Assembly: GCA_009760855.2 (NCBI GenBank)
Contig: WPIO01000072.1
Span: forward strand, 1 to 64,000
Origin: Cristatella mucedo
Lineage: Eukaryota > Bryozoa > Phylactolaemata > Cristatellidae
Direction: 5' to 3'
Length of the DNA stretch: 64,000 nt
Shown: piece by piece, positions 45,511-56,499 of the stretch
Position numbering within the stretch: the first letter of the stretch is position 1
Layout of the letters: each line of letters begins with the position of its first letter
Notes under the pieces: generated by a model
Databases searched by the model: none
Told to the model about the DNA's origin: nothing
Seen by the model: the letters and a program-made list of their open reading frames with translations, nothing else
Position numbers and translations under genes: made by a program

Positions 45511-46265
45511 CCTTAGCTCTTCTTAAAAAAACTTAAGGATAACACGGAAGCTTGCTCAGAGAAGTAATTTTATCACTTTCGCCAAAATATACTAGACTTT
45601 AAACGTTGTTATCTAGTACAGCATAACGAAATAATGATGATGGCTACAATTAGGTTTTTTTGGAAGGCTATTTGCAGTACAGCTCCAAATGTAAAAATAT
45701 ACTCCTTTCTGAACCCCTTTGAGTGGTCATTTTCGTATAACTTCAGAGTAAATGCATATAAAATTGTATTCCTTGCTCCTTGAATTCCTTGAAAATTTTA
45801 TTTCTGGCTAAATGTGAATCAGAGACGCAAATTTTGTTGGAAATAATGGCCATTTGCTATACTTCTAAGGCATGGGCATTTAGGAAATATTGCTTACTGT
45901 CTAGGGACAAGAAAAAATGGTATGAAGTTGCATTACAAGATACGATCCAATATCGCTTTAATTTGGTCCTCTTAATTTGAATTTACCCTTTATGGCTTGA
46001 AATTTTATTTAGACAACTCCGCCCCCACTTTGAAATGAATGCATACGAATCGGTTCGGATATAGTGCGCTGCTTATATAGGCAGCCCTTTTTAAAGCAAC
46101 TTTCAATATCAAAATTTTCAATAACAATACTTTGAGCCCCCTGAGGACAATAATTAAACAAGGGTATGTCCACTCACATCATTTTCTCGGTTTGCTTGCA
46201 GAAGCAATTTAACCCAAGTGGTAGTAGCAGCAGGTGATTATGCAAATTTGGTAGGATCGTGTAGT
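45510..46265. other. A+T-rich unassigned stretch
   Basis: No convincing gene. A 66-codon frame at 45780-45980 has no recognisable features. Confidence 0.35.
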
Positions 46266-46340
46266 TGAATAATGATAATAAATGTGTAGGATGCCCTGAA
46301 ATAACTAAATCTCTTTCTTTGCTTTTTCTACACTTTAAAT
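46265..46340 (-). mobile_element. LINE family A-like tail remnant
   Basis: AATGATAATAAATG, then a diverged hairpin (GCCCTGAAATAACTAAATCT CTTTC) on the minus strand. Confidence 0.4.
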
Positions 46341-46389
46341 ATGCTGGAAAGTAAGCTTGACGTGTGGTTTGTGATGGCACGCGCAGTAA

Positions 46390-46800
46390 GCAGGGGAGAA
46401 AACGGTCAGTCTGGTCTCTGTCTGTTTAGCCGAGGCTCTGGCATCGGTTCGAATCGTACTTTTCTGATCATGTAGAGTGTGTGTCGTTGGCTGGTCAATT
46501 CTCATCCGGAAGACCAGTCACTTGGGCAGTTCTGCAAGGTTGTATTGTCGATCCTTTTCGGTTCTCCATTTATATAGAGCACCCTTGGGATTGGCTATCA
46601 CTTCTATGCCGACAATACCTAGCTATGACTGACATTTAAGCCCTCAGAATCAACCGCAGTGACTGATGAACTGGATGATTGTTTTTCAGACATTCGATTA
46701 TGGATGTCGGCCGGTTTTCTTAAGCTAAACGATGATGAGACTAAGCTCGTACTCATAGGACACGTTAGGGATACAGCTGAACAAGCTTCGCTCTTCTAGT
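46390..46800 (+). mobile_element. LINE family B reverse transcriptase fragment
   Basis: The plus strand in broken frames reads SDHVECVSLAGQFSSGRPVT, equivalent to the SDRVQYVSCGGQVSHTRRVI block. It then shows a YADN-like catalytic box (TATGCCGACAATACC at 46605) and ends in IRLWMSAGFLKLNDDETKLV-like sequence. A family A LINE joins it at 46803. Confidence 0.75.
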
Positions 46801-46802
46801 TA

Positions 46803-47775
46803 TAATAATAATAATAATAATATTGCACTTGATAAAGCGCCCTCAGAGAACTTAATCTCTTTCTAGGCGCTTTACATTTGCTGCAAAGTGATACGCAATA
46901 GAATAGTAAGTAAAATCATGCTTGAAAAACAAACAAAATGAATAACATGGTTAGGGGTTACATGCACTGGGTCAGCATGCAAATGTGGTTAGTGGCAGCA
47001 TGAACAGTGTCAGCACGCATAAGCACATCGAGGACGAATCACAAGGACCCACTAAATGCTGTCCTACATAGGTGTGTTTTTAGGTTCCTTTTAAATGTGG
47101 TCAGGTCAGGGGATGTTCTGATGCAGGTCGGGAGGGAGTTCCAGGCTGTGGGAGCATACGAGCTAAATGCACGGTCTCCAAAGGATTTAAGGTTTGTACG
47201 AGGTATTTCTAGACTGTTGGATTCCGAAAAGCGAGTGGTACGATGCTTTGCCTGATGGGGTAGTATATCTGAAAGATAGGCTGGAGCCATAGAATGAAGA
47301 GACCTAAAAGTGAGCGACAAAACCTTGAAGTCAATCCGTTGCTTGACTGGTAACCAGTGCAGGTCGGCGAGAAGTGGAGTAATGTGGCAACTTCGACGCT
47401 CACGACAGACAAGCCTAGCTGCAGAGTTTTGCACCAGCTGCAATCGCCTGATCGCACATGCTGCTAGGCCAGTAAGCAGTGAGTTGCAGAAGTCGAGACG
47501 AGATGTCACGAATGCATGGACCAACTTGGACGTGGTATCCTTATCTAAACAAGCCCTAATTTTAGCAATGTTATGAAGCTGAAAATAGGCTGATTTGACT
47601 GTGGAGCAGATGTGGTTGTCTAACGAGAGGTCGCTTTGGAATATGACACCTAGATTTCGAGCTGATGCAACTGGAGATATGCTGGCAGAGCCAATTTTGA
47701 AAGTCAGCCTTTCCAATTTCTGAATAACACTAGGTTTGCCCATAACTAGTAAGTTAGTTTTATCATCGTTGGTTT
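46803..47775 (-). mobile_element. LINE family A, 5'-truncated copy
   Basis: The minus strand encodes one open frame of about 234 residues: MGKPSVIQKLERLTFKIGSA, ARNLGVIFQSDLSLDNHI, SRLDFCNSLLTGLAACA, HWLPVKQRIDFKVLSLTFRS and SYAPTAWNSLPTC, ending FRTAFSGSL-like. The tail hairpin and (AAT)n are at 46803-46870. It is very similar to the copies at 6803 and 28427, so recently active by comparison with others. Confidence 0.92.
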
Positions 47776-48488
47776 TATTGTAGCGCGACCGCCGTCACGT
47801 GTTCAAAATTTATGTGTCTTCTTCTTTTATATCTGCTTGACGTTTTAAATTTTGATTCAGAACATCGCTGGCACAGCTATTCATCACGCTCGATTGACGG
47901 TAAGGAGGCGCTCGTGGAGACAGGTGAAGACTTACTCGTTCTTCTTAGAGTGGGCGTGGATATGGAGAAGCTTTTCTGGGTTTAATCATAATTTTTGACG
48001 AATGCACCGACAGTAAAAACGAGCGGAGTAGTAACTCGGTTGTATTATAAAAGCGCTTTGAATTCCACTCAAAATAAGACGGTGTATCTGTGAACCGGAA
48101 AGGAAATGCGGACTTGTAGACCGCCAATAAAGCCGGTAAGCCTATTCAGCGAGTGCTAAATATGACCGTCGGATTCGTAGCGGCCATCGATCAATCGACT
48201 TACCGTCAGCCTCTATATAGCCGAAGCTGCCGCCGGCATTCCAGCTCTAAGCCTGCAACTTGACGCACGCGTTGTCCATTAATAAACTAGCAGTCTGAGC
48301 AGACAAAAGGGATTGTCAGCCTTTACTCTTAGCTTAATGCCTGGCTGATCACATGACTTTTGATTGCTTGCTCACTCGCTTCTCTTCCGCTGTCCGGGCT
48401 GGACTAGCGCTCCTCTTTTGTCCCTCTGACTTCTCACTCGCTGTACCAAGTCGTTCGGCATTAAAATGATGATTTCATCCGGGAGCAC
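47775..48488. other. Unassigned spacer
   Basis: No gene recognised. Confidence 0.35.
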
Positions 48489-48503
48489 TGTGTGTGTGCG
48501 CGC

Positions 48504-48572
<69 letters not shown>
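48488..48572. repeat. (TG)n(TA)n compound microsatellite
   Basis: TG with a short CG stretch (48489-48543), followed by TA (48546-48572). Confidence 0.95.
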
Positions 48573-48576
<4 letters not shown>

Positions 48577-48629
48577 CCATCAGATTTGTCTTTCAATTAT
48601 ATCACTTAAAAATCCTTAGCTGCATTCAT

Positions 48630-48725
48630 TATTGATTGCTGGTGAGAAAACAGAATTGCCTGCAGCAGAACTCAGACCAATGACCTGGTCGTGAAGTGAA
48701 AGCACATTAACCCTACACTCAAAAT
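48630..48725 (-). mobile_element. Possible SINE-like remnant
   Basis: GATTGCTGGTGAGAAAACAG, GCCTGCAGCAGAACTCAGAC and ACCTGGTCGTGAAGTGAAAG resemble the tRNA-related half of the repeats at 42975 and 59066. It is short and diverged. Confidence 0.35.
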
Positions 48726-48739
48726 TGTTGTCACCTGTC

Positions 48740-49165
48740 TTCTTCCGCCAAAGAAGCTGGAGTGGTTCCCGATTGATCAGCCAATACAAACCAAAACTCT
48801 TACTCTGACACGCAAGGCCTCCATCAGTGTCAGCATTCACGAAACTTCAAATGCTCTCAGGACAAAAAAGTTAGCTGTCCATTTCTTTCACCTAAAGACT
48901 GTTAGACGCAGAAGCTTCTGCTGGGGGGTCCTAGACATGAAACTTTCTAGTGCCTTATCGCACAAGGATTATATCTCCCTGCTACTTGGTACAACTTCCT
49001 TTCCCGCCTTCCTACACTACGCCTAAGCTGTTTTCATCCTTGACTATCAGCAATGCCTCTCACTATTTCTTTGTTTTGGGATATTAACTGTGCTGACTAA
49101 CGTATGCATACCAAAAGCCTCCTATGCTTCGAGTAGGTGTAGAAGACTGCCCAGCCTAGCACTCA
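48740..49165 (+). mobile_element. LINE family B 3' fragment
   Basis: The plus strand shows KKLEWFPIDQPIQTKTLTLT, like LEELGWLPVEQRIQSKVLTL. It is followed by degenerate KLAV and CTAAAGACTGTTAG (LKTV) blocks and a family B 3' region. Confidence 0.7.
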
Positions 49166-50490
49166 CGCACTATTTAGTGCTTTGAGATTCAAGAAACGAA
49201 CATTCGGATGTACTTTAGGCTTTGATGTGGATGTACTGACTTCAAAACTTACGCAAGGCTTTCTGAGCAAGCGCATCGTCTTTGCACGTGGTAAATTCGA
49301 TATTTTCCTGGGAAGAGAGGAATGTGGCATAAGGCGGTTGATACAATTTCGTACTGTGTAGAAGATGGATAAGAAGAAATTAAGCCGCTGCAGTCACTCT
49401 AGATTAGAGGTAAAAATATAGCTTGCATTTGTAGTTCAACTTGCAGCCATTGCAGCTCTCTTAGTACACGGATATTTAGTCTATCTTCAATATATAAAGA
49501 CCAACGGCAAACCACAACTCCACTGACATATTTGATTCGATGTTCGCCACAGGTTAAGATTAAAGTCATTTCAGTTGACCTTTCCTAGTACTTACATCGA
49601 AATTCTTGTTTAGCACTGCCCACGCCTGGATAAAATCGCGTTTGTTAGGAATTCAAACTGCGAACCCCGCGAAACAATTAAAGAACGAACGTGAATTTAT
49701 ATAGCGCATTACAAAAAATAGACTATCAGGGCCGATTTACGTAACCATATGGCCGATACATGTAAGACTTCTAGTGAGGCATTCAGCTCTCACCGCTTAG
49801 CGAAAGGATCGGAATACGAGCCTCGACGAAGCTATCGACCGATGAGAGCATGCAAACGAAGCGCATCTAACCAGCCATGTCATAGGGCAAGGACAAGAAC
49901 AAGTACACGACGGGCTGCTAGTTCCCGACGCATTTAGCTAAACTAACTCTGCCATCCCTTAAGACGACATTAGGAGTTACTTTGGATACTTATCTTGAAT
50001 TCGGTCAATGGATAGTTGCTTGAGGAGCTCGAATCAGTGGGTTACGAAAATCAGGTCAGGGAACCCGCATTACCATGCGAATGCTGGGTAACCACCACTT
50101 CCGAAAGGCATCAGTACATTTGAGAGGCAATGGTTATCTGAATGCCTTAATTAAGGAGCTTACAAATAAAATGAGAGGCATGCCCCTCCTACCTCAAAAT
50201 GCTGATCATCTTGTACGCAAACGATGGCCATCAAAGCGAAAATGTAGTCTACTCCACGTTAACATGAGGCAACTTGGACTACTAGCCCGCCAGCACAAGC
50301 ATGACGTCGTGTCGAACGAGACGCTGCCTGCATCCGTGACTGTTCATGCATTCTTCAGCCTGCTCATTTGGCTGCAGGAAAATATCCACCCGGAAGGAAT
50401 ATGCTGAATCGCAAGTCATCTTCCCTTTCAGTGTCTGCATAGCAGCGGGCGGCAAAAAAACAGTGAGCTTTGAACACGGTTCATTCAATA
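49165..50490. other. Unassigned
   Basis: No supported gene; the 110-codon frame at 50075-50407 has no recognisable domain. Confidence 0.3.
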
Positions 50491-50672
50491 AATTTGCATG
50501 CTGACCCTGTGCATGTCACCCCTAACCATGTTATTTATTTTGTTTGTTTATCAAGCATGATATTACTCACCATTCAATTGCATTTCCCTTTGCAGCAAAT
50601 GTAAAGCGCCTAGAGAGAGATTGAGTTATCTGAGGGCGCTTTATCAAGTGCATTATTATTATTATTATTAAG
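50490..50672 (+). mobile_element. LINE family A 3' end only
   Basis: TTGCATGCTGACCCTGTGCA is followed by the hairpin AAAGCGCCTAGAGAGAGATT ... GAGGGCGCTTTATC and (ATT)n ending at 50672. It is an extremely 5'-truncated insertion, about 180 bases. Confidence 0.9.
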
Positions 50673-51067
50673 TCTACTCGTTGTCCCATACAAGTCTCTT
50701 ACACTTTTTCACCTAGAAGAAGAAGCTTTTAAAGCCGAGTCCATACGGTCGGTTATTCGTCCTTCAGTTGGTTTTCCGTCGGTCAAACTGATGAACGATT
50801 GGTGTTGCCATCGGTTTTCTGTTGATTTTCTCATCAGTCATCAGCGAAGCTCCACCCAGAAAGTAGTCATGGGTTCGCTGTAATTAGAGCGGAAGAAAAT
50901 GTCTGGGATAGTTCTGAGACATAAGCGAATAGGTATTGTTCGGTGGGCTAGGTTCTAGTGATTGCACCTCTTCTTAGGAGTAGGTGAAACAGTGGCTTGT
51001 ACGACACCCTGATCAGTGGGCATATGCACGCATTTTGCAAGAACTGGTTATCGAGGATGCGGCCGGA

Positions 51068-51074
51068 ATATATG

Positions 51075-51144
<70 letters not shown>

Positions 51145-51148
51145 TATA
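51068..51148. repeat. (TA)n microsatellite
   Basis: TATATA and TATG units for about 80 bases, directly adjoining the SINE tail at 51149. Confidence 0.95.
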
Positions 51149-51290
51149 ATTCATTTATATAGCGCCCCAAGAGAACCTAATCTCTATTCAGGCGCTTCAC
51201 GTATGCCTCGGGGCTCGAGCCCACGGCCTCAGTCAGACCTTGGTCGGGGCGAGCACCTTAACCGCTAGACCAAACCAGCACGGCAAAGAC
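51149..51290 (-). mobile_element. tRNA-derived SINE with LINE family A-like tail
   Basis: On the minus strand TGGTCTAGCGGTTAAGGTGC (A-box region) is followed about 35 bases later by GGGCTCGAGCCC (B-box-like). Both are tRNA gene promoter elements. It then runs into GCGCCTGAATAGAGATTAGG TTCTCTTGGGGCGC, the same hairpin pattern as the family A LINE tail, and ends in a TA repeat. A SINE borrowing its partner LINE's 3' end is a known arrangement. Confidence 0.7.
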
Positions 51291-51371
51291 GACATTTGCG
51301 GATGGATATTCGAAATTTCAATTATAGCTGTGCCTCACGAAGGAAGAAATCTCTTTCCAAAGGAAGAGAAT

Positions 51372-51554
51372 GCATGAGAGAATAGCTGCTATGGAACGGC
51401 TTTCCACGACATCGATATACTTAACAACAGTTTTGTTACTTGTGCTAAGTGCGGGTACTTCTTTTCGCACCTACCAGCTTATGAAACATGGAGGTTATCA
51501 TCGGTCCAAGCAAGAACTGAAATCGAAGGCCGATACCACACGAGGTAGTATTTA
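51372..51554 (+). CDS. Small ORF with one hydrophobic segment, unknown
   Basis: 61 codons from an ATG at 51372. Hydrophobic residues span about 15-30 (IYLTTVLLLVLSAGTSF), followed by a basic tail. It could be the start of a membrane protein spliced onward, or chance. It lies just upstream of a transposase remnant. No family recognised. Confidence 0.2.
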
Positions 51555-51559
51555 ACTAT

Positions 51560-51760
51560 CGCTTGAGCCATGCTCGACAAACTGTCGAGCATTCATTCCA
51601 CATATTTCGAGCACGCTTGGAGTGTTTCACTTGCATATCTCGGTGGCGCCACCCCCTCCACATTTGGGAAAATAGTGTTGGCTTGCCGTACACTGCAAAA
51701 CTGCTGCCTGCTGACTCAGCGTGGATCACTGAGGCAAACAGTGAAGGCATCCCACCGAAG
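51560..51760 (+). pseudogene. Harbinger/HARBI1-like nuclease remnant
   Basis: The plus strand reads SHARQTVEHSFHIFRARLEC F and, after a frame change, TFGKIVLACRTLQNCC. The C-terminal part of PIF/Harbinger transposases has RARxxVENAFGxLKxRWR followed by an IVxACCxLHN motif. The agreement in both blocks and in spacing supports the call. The rest of the DDE domain is not seen. Confidence 0.5.
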
Positions 51761-51859
51761 TATTCACCTTTTTCCTCTTTGTCTCGCCGCGGCAGTAAAA
51801 GCTACTGCCACACTGCAAACTCAGCGATCGCCATTTTCACAGCATAACTCCCTGCATTG

Positions 51860-54040
51860 ATTACCGTGACGGAAGGAGCAACGAAGCCGGTCCTCGAAAT
51901 ATCGATTGTTATTGTAAAATACCGTGCTTTTGGAAGTTTTTTATTTTATTCTGAACATTTCATCGCTTGCTTTCACGTCGCTTGGTTGCACGGAGTCAAC
52001 ATTTCTTTGCTGCGCTGTCTTAAATAGAGATTCTCCGTCAGTTTGAGAGCAGGGACGCAAGGTCCATATTGGGCAGAGTTTCTGCTGCTGCATTTAGAAT
52101 TTATCAAGTTGGTCTGACTTAGTCGTGGACTGCTGGGCATGCTTATTCGGCCCTTCCTGTCTCAATGCGGCTTCGTAGTCAGTAATACCTTTTCTCCTTC
52201 TCTAATAGCTCATCGGTATCGTCGGACTCTTCTCGGAGAGATATTTGCTGCCTCAGGCTCTAAAACAGGGCAAGATGTACCGCTGCAGCCTTATCAGTTC
52301 CAGCCTGGGTCATCTCCTCTGCCTTTTCGCTCAGCGATGTCTCGGGGTCCTGTCAGACAATTGTCAGCAAGCAGATGCTATCTTAAGAGTTGAATGGTGC
52401 TTGTCAGTCGATGTGTCAGTCTTGTTGCGCATCAATGGTGGGCTGCCATGTGGATCGTCGTTATCATTGCTACATGCATTAAAAAATGAAAAGTCAGCAT
52501 TTAATTTACGCCGTGCAGGCCAAGATTGACCTAATAAGCAGAGATAGGAAGTATTCTCTTGGAAGTGCCATCAGCTCGTCATAGAGCCGTTTCATCCTAT
52601 ATCTTTTTGTGGCGTCAGCTCCGTTACGCATTGAATCAGCCTCGCGCCTGAGCTCTCTTCTATAATATCGTCTACGATTATTGATCTTTTTTTATATCAG
52701 ATTATGAAACCATATGTAGGAACACTGCAGAACAGGCTCAACGTAGCCGAGTATTGGGCACTGGCATTTTGATGTGGCGATAGCTCAATTTAAGCATTTG
52801 ATCATATACAAAGTCGTCTGATTTATTTAGGCACTCCCTTGTGTTGCGAGTTTTATTTTGACCGAAAAAGTAAGCAAATCACCGCCGTGCAAGCAGCGTT
52901 TGGTCGGAGACTAACATTGGCCAAGAAAGAACACACTGGCCTAGAATGGCGTTAATTTTCCTACGGTCCTCAATAACAGGTCGGTGGATCGTCTATACAA
53001 CACAACAGTCTACGTCGCTGGCGAGACCAGATCTCACCGTTGACAAAGACCTTGGCTAATGAGCTCAACAGCGAACAGGAGAAGGCCAATATTTGGGTTT
53101 TAATTTTATGGACCACGGAGGCGTGTACATAGATTAAGCTGCGAAGACTCATCAGTCATGCTCAGTCCAGCGGCTATATCTCCTAGATCGCGTTTCTTAA
53201 GAAATATATTCATATATTCTTTGTTCATTGTGCCCCGTCAACAAGGACTCGTCCGGCGGATCTCAATTAAATCAGTCAACCTGTCATCTGCTATTATTTT
53301 TTTCAGTGCAAAGAAGCCGTCAGAAATCCGATCCTGTAAACACAGCTTTAGCGAGCCGGTCCATGCACGCTAAGAGTAACTGAAAGCCGGTCAACTCTCC
53401 CTAGAATATCTGGCTTTCTAGAAGCCGATGGTTGCAATGTGGACGCTGAGATAACTTTTGTATGCAACCGTACGTCAAAAAATATCTATTTTTACGCCTC
53501 AGCTGCTATATCAAACGCTAAAAATAAAATGAAACATTTCATATACGCGGAAATGATATAGTGCCGTCGCGTGAGTCTTGCAACCAGTGGGGCTTTGATA
53601 TGAACATGAACAAAAAATTGGTCAAAAATTTGATTTTCTGGAAAGTTCGCCTTTCAAAAGACAGCCAAATTAGGAATCAAGCCGAAGTTTTGACAAGTGA
53701 CATATGACCCAAACTTGGTTTAAAAAAAATTGTTAAGTCATTTTTACACTTACATATGAGAGCTTCGATGAATATAAGGCCAGCGGAGCGGTATTTCTCC
53801 GCTGAACTTTGTAAATAGAAGCTACTGGGCGCTAAATGGACAGACGAGCTTCGGTTGCTTTCGCAACTACTCTCACCCGAGGGCCGGAGAGTCCGCCATG
53901 TTGTGGATTATATTCTGAAATTCGGCCTCACGCAGATTGTTTCCCAAATTGATGGCTACATTACGAATCATATTTTCAATGTCTGCCAGCCTTGCAGGCG
54001 GAGAGCGAAGTTTCCCTAAATTGGAGGTCGTCAATTCTAT
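51860..54040. other. Unassigned
   Basis: No supported gene over about 2 kb. Overlapping frames at 52139-52529 show no domain I can name. Confidence 0.3.
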
Positions 54041-54385
54041 TCACTTAACTAAGGCCCAGGAGAGTCTTTGTGGATTATCAATGGTATCTCCATTAAACAA
54101 GAAATAGGTGCTGAGCTTGATTACGTTAAATTGATCAAAGTTTTCGCGAGCCGTAAAAGTTGCCGCGTTCCTCTCTGAGTGCAAAATTACTTTACGCGAA
54201 GTGAATAAATTGTATTTGTACCTAATTAAGCTTTTAGGTAAACAATAACTACGGACGCAAAATAAAATATCAATTTTAAACGCTGGGCGTACACAACCGA
54301 AGAGTAGAATAGCAGCCGCCCCAAAAAGTAACATGACGGCTCCGATGGTTCGGTAGCGCTTTAAGTCAGTTTTTTCAGAGAGCAC
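54041..54385 (-). CDS. ORF of 114 codons with one hydrophobic helix, unknown
   Basis: Minus strand. MLSEKTDLKRYRTIGAVMLL opens the frame and a hydrophobic stretch runs from about 15 to 30 (AVMLLFGAAAILLFGC). The remainder is basic and polar without motifs. Start context and splicing are unknown; the frame may be chance. Confidence 0.2.
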   Translation of the reverse strand: MLSEKTDLKRYRTIGAVMLLFGAAAILLFGCVRPAFKIDILFCVRSYCLPKSLIRYKYNLFTSRKVILHSERNAATFTARENFDQFNVIKLSTYFLFNGDTIDNPQRLSWALVK

Positions 54386-54571
54386 CTGCGTTCAGTCTGG
54401 ACGGTGCTAGCTCAAGCGTCGCCTGGCTCTTCCTTCAGTAATAGCGTCGTCTAGACTAACCATGCTTACTGCATTGACTGCGAAGAAATTCTCCACACAC
54501 CGACTTTGCAGCTAGCCATGCACGCCTTGGAGGCACGAGTAAAAAGAGTTTTTTTTAACGCCCAGGACACG

Positions 54572-54634
54572 AGCTGGGTGACGCCGCTCGGCGCATGCGA
54601 AAAGAGCCATTAGCTGGGCGACGCCGCTCGGCGT
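54572..54634 (+). repeat. Direct 22-bp repeat, two copies
   Basis: GACGCCGCTCGGCG preceded by AGCTGGG(T/C) occurs at 54572-54593 and 54613-54634 with one mismatch. GCCGCTCGGC is itself partly palindromic. Confidence 0.7.
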
Positions 54635-54899
54635 GATTCGACGGAGCTGCGAGAAGTGCTGCTAGTTTTGCTTCATTGTTACTCAAAGCGGCCTCTCGGC
54701 CGGTCTAAAAAAATCGAAGAAATTCAACCGTGCGTTTCCACTGCAATTGAAATGCGGTTTCGCCGAGGAAAGAAGTCGCCGAATGTAAAGTGCCGACTTG
54801 AGCGCAATTTGCAAGCGCTCTACTTCCGAAGCGCTCCGTCAACACAGCACTGCCTAGCTCCGCCATCTAAATAGCAAGCCATCATATAAAAACTACTTT

Positions 54900-55740
54900 A
54901 GTTGCACTTTTGCTAACAATCTGGAGACTGTTTTACAGTAAAGAGGTCACAATCGTGAAGCATGACACCGGGGTCGGCCTTTCCTTTGTGCTCGGCCATG
55001 TGCTTCGGATTGTTATTTCTGCATCACTAACGTGCAGGGCTCCAGCAGAAAGAATAAGCGTAAAATTGAATATCCAAATTCGTCGTCGGCGATGTGACCT
55101 GTACCGCACCGCGATGAGGTGGGAGTTCCTATTCCACCACTTACACTTGATGTTATTTTGACCAACTGTGATGATTCGAGTTAAACTGAAGGTGGCGTCG
55201 ATGACAACTACGATGCTTTTGATGTTCCAACACCTAAATATAGAGTCACAATCTAGTAGAGAATCAAATATACGGTCTAATTTGTTCCAGGTCAAGTCGC
55301 CCAACTTCTTCTAATGCTCTTTACGCTCTTCGATGATCCTGGCCAAATGTATTTGATGATCTTGCTAGCTGGAGAAGCGGTCATACAAAATTGAATCGTG
55401 TGAATGCAGTTTACGAATATTTTCCTGCTGCCTACTCGAATTATAACCCTCTGAAGAATTCCGTGGAAAAAAGCTTTTCCTATACCTATAGGAGACAGGC
55501 TCTTTATTATCGATACAAATGCCATCAATATGAATCCATAATAAATTACCATTACCTGCTTGAAACGTGATCGCGGCCGCTCATCGCCGTCTATGAGACA
55601 TTGGAATTTGACGATCACCTGCGCCTTCGACGCAATGTTAAAGTGGTTTGACTTTGACTGCGAGCATTGTAGGCCGCGACAGGCTTCTCTAATGGGTTGC
55701 CCGAAGCGAACGCAAGTGTACTCTTTAATGATTTACACGT
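54900..55740 (-). pseudogene. FAR1/MULE-like transposase remnant
   Basis: Minus strand. Near 55690-55560 a frame reads KEYTCVRFGQPIREACRGL, then CSQSKSNHFNIASKAQVIVK. This matches the pattern YxCxxFGxxxxxGxGxRxxQSxxxxxCxAxIxV of FAR1-type and ZSWIM-type DNA-binding modules, with the second cysteine position changed to Ser-Lys. Further on, near 55220-55190, SIVVVIDATFSLTRI resembles the first catalytic Asp box of MULE transposases (DATYxxxRY). Between and after these the frames shift. It could be an old transposon or part of a host ZSWIM-like gene. Confidence 0.4.
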
Positions 55741-55839
55741 GGAACTTAGTAACTTAGTTTTCATCTCGAATATTGTTGAGATTGCAGGCTGAACCCGTCC
55801 TGACTGATGGCCGCGAGATCATGCTTTGACCCTTGACTT

Positions 55840-56480
55840 TGGCAAGGCAGTTTGCTTTTTCACCGCCGCAGGCCTTCCGGTGGGCTCTGTCGGCAGGCCG
55901 CACTGCGCTTCGACGGGAGACGGGTTACTGGGTCGCGAGCAGTCGCTCTCGCAGCGCTCCAGGCCTTTGTCGGTCGACAGCGGAGGCAGGAGTCTCGGGT
56001 ACGCTCTCCGACTGTGCATCGTCTGCCGAGCGTCGGCTGACGTCATCTTCGGTTTGCTGCCGCCTGACCCGAGACCCGGCTTCGCGGTGGCGTTGCAGTC
56101 GCCGCGACGCCCTGCGAAGGCGAACGCCGCCCGCGAGGTTCCCGAGTCGGCAGCGAGAGCGCTACGAGAAAATTCGGCAGCGCCGCCGCCGGCGGTGCGC
56201 CACTCGTCGCCGCGCGTCCCACTCAGCGACAGCTCTCGAGGAGGCGGCTGCGACGGAAAAGTTCGCTTCACACTCACGGCAGACAGCTCGCGCCGCGGCG
56301 CCGCCGCCGCCGCCGCCGAGAGATGTCGATCCTCCTTCGACGACGCGGCTTTAATGCCCGGCAGCGGTCGTCCGTACCGAGTTAAGAATGCGGCGGCAAC
56401 GGCTCCCGAGCCTTGCTCATTTTCTTCGACACATTGCGAGTGGACTCGCCAACGTCGGTCACTGCTCTGAGCGAAGTCGT
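55840..56480. promoter_or_regulatory. CpG-island-like block, open in several frames
   Basis: Very rich in CG dinucleotides and G+C for about 640 bases, unlike the rest of the window. Long frames are open on both strands (229 codons at 55819-56508 minus; 214 codons at 55826-56470 plus; 173 codons at 55833-56354 plus). They have low-complexity Ala/Arg/Ser content and no domain. TGACGTCA, the palindromic CRE, is at 56038-56045. Best read as a promoter or first-exon region of an unidentified gene. The minus frame, beginning MGTTPVNFYDDFAQ, is the most protein-like near its start. Confidence 0.4.
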
Positions 56481-56499
56481 CGTAGAAATTGACGGGCGT

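Noticed and set aside
51190-51290. Functional tRNA gene
   Set aside because: A-box and B-box-like sequences are present but no cloverleaf can be closed, and the segment continues into a LINE-like tail; a SINE explains it better.
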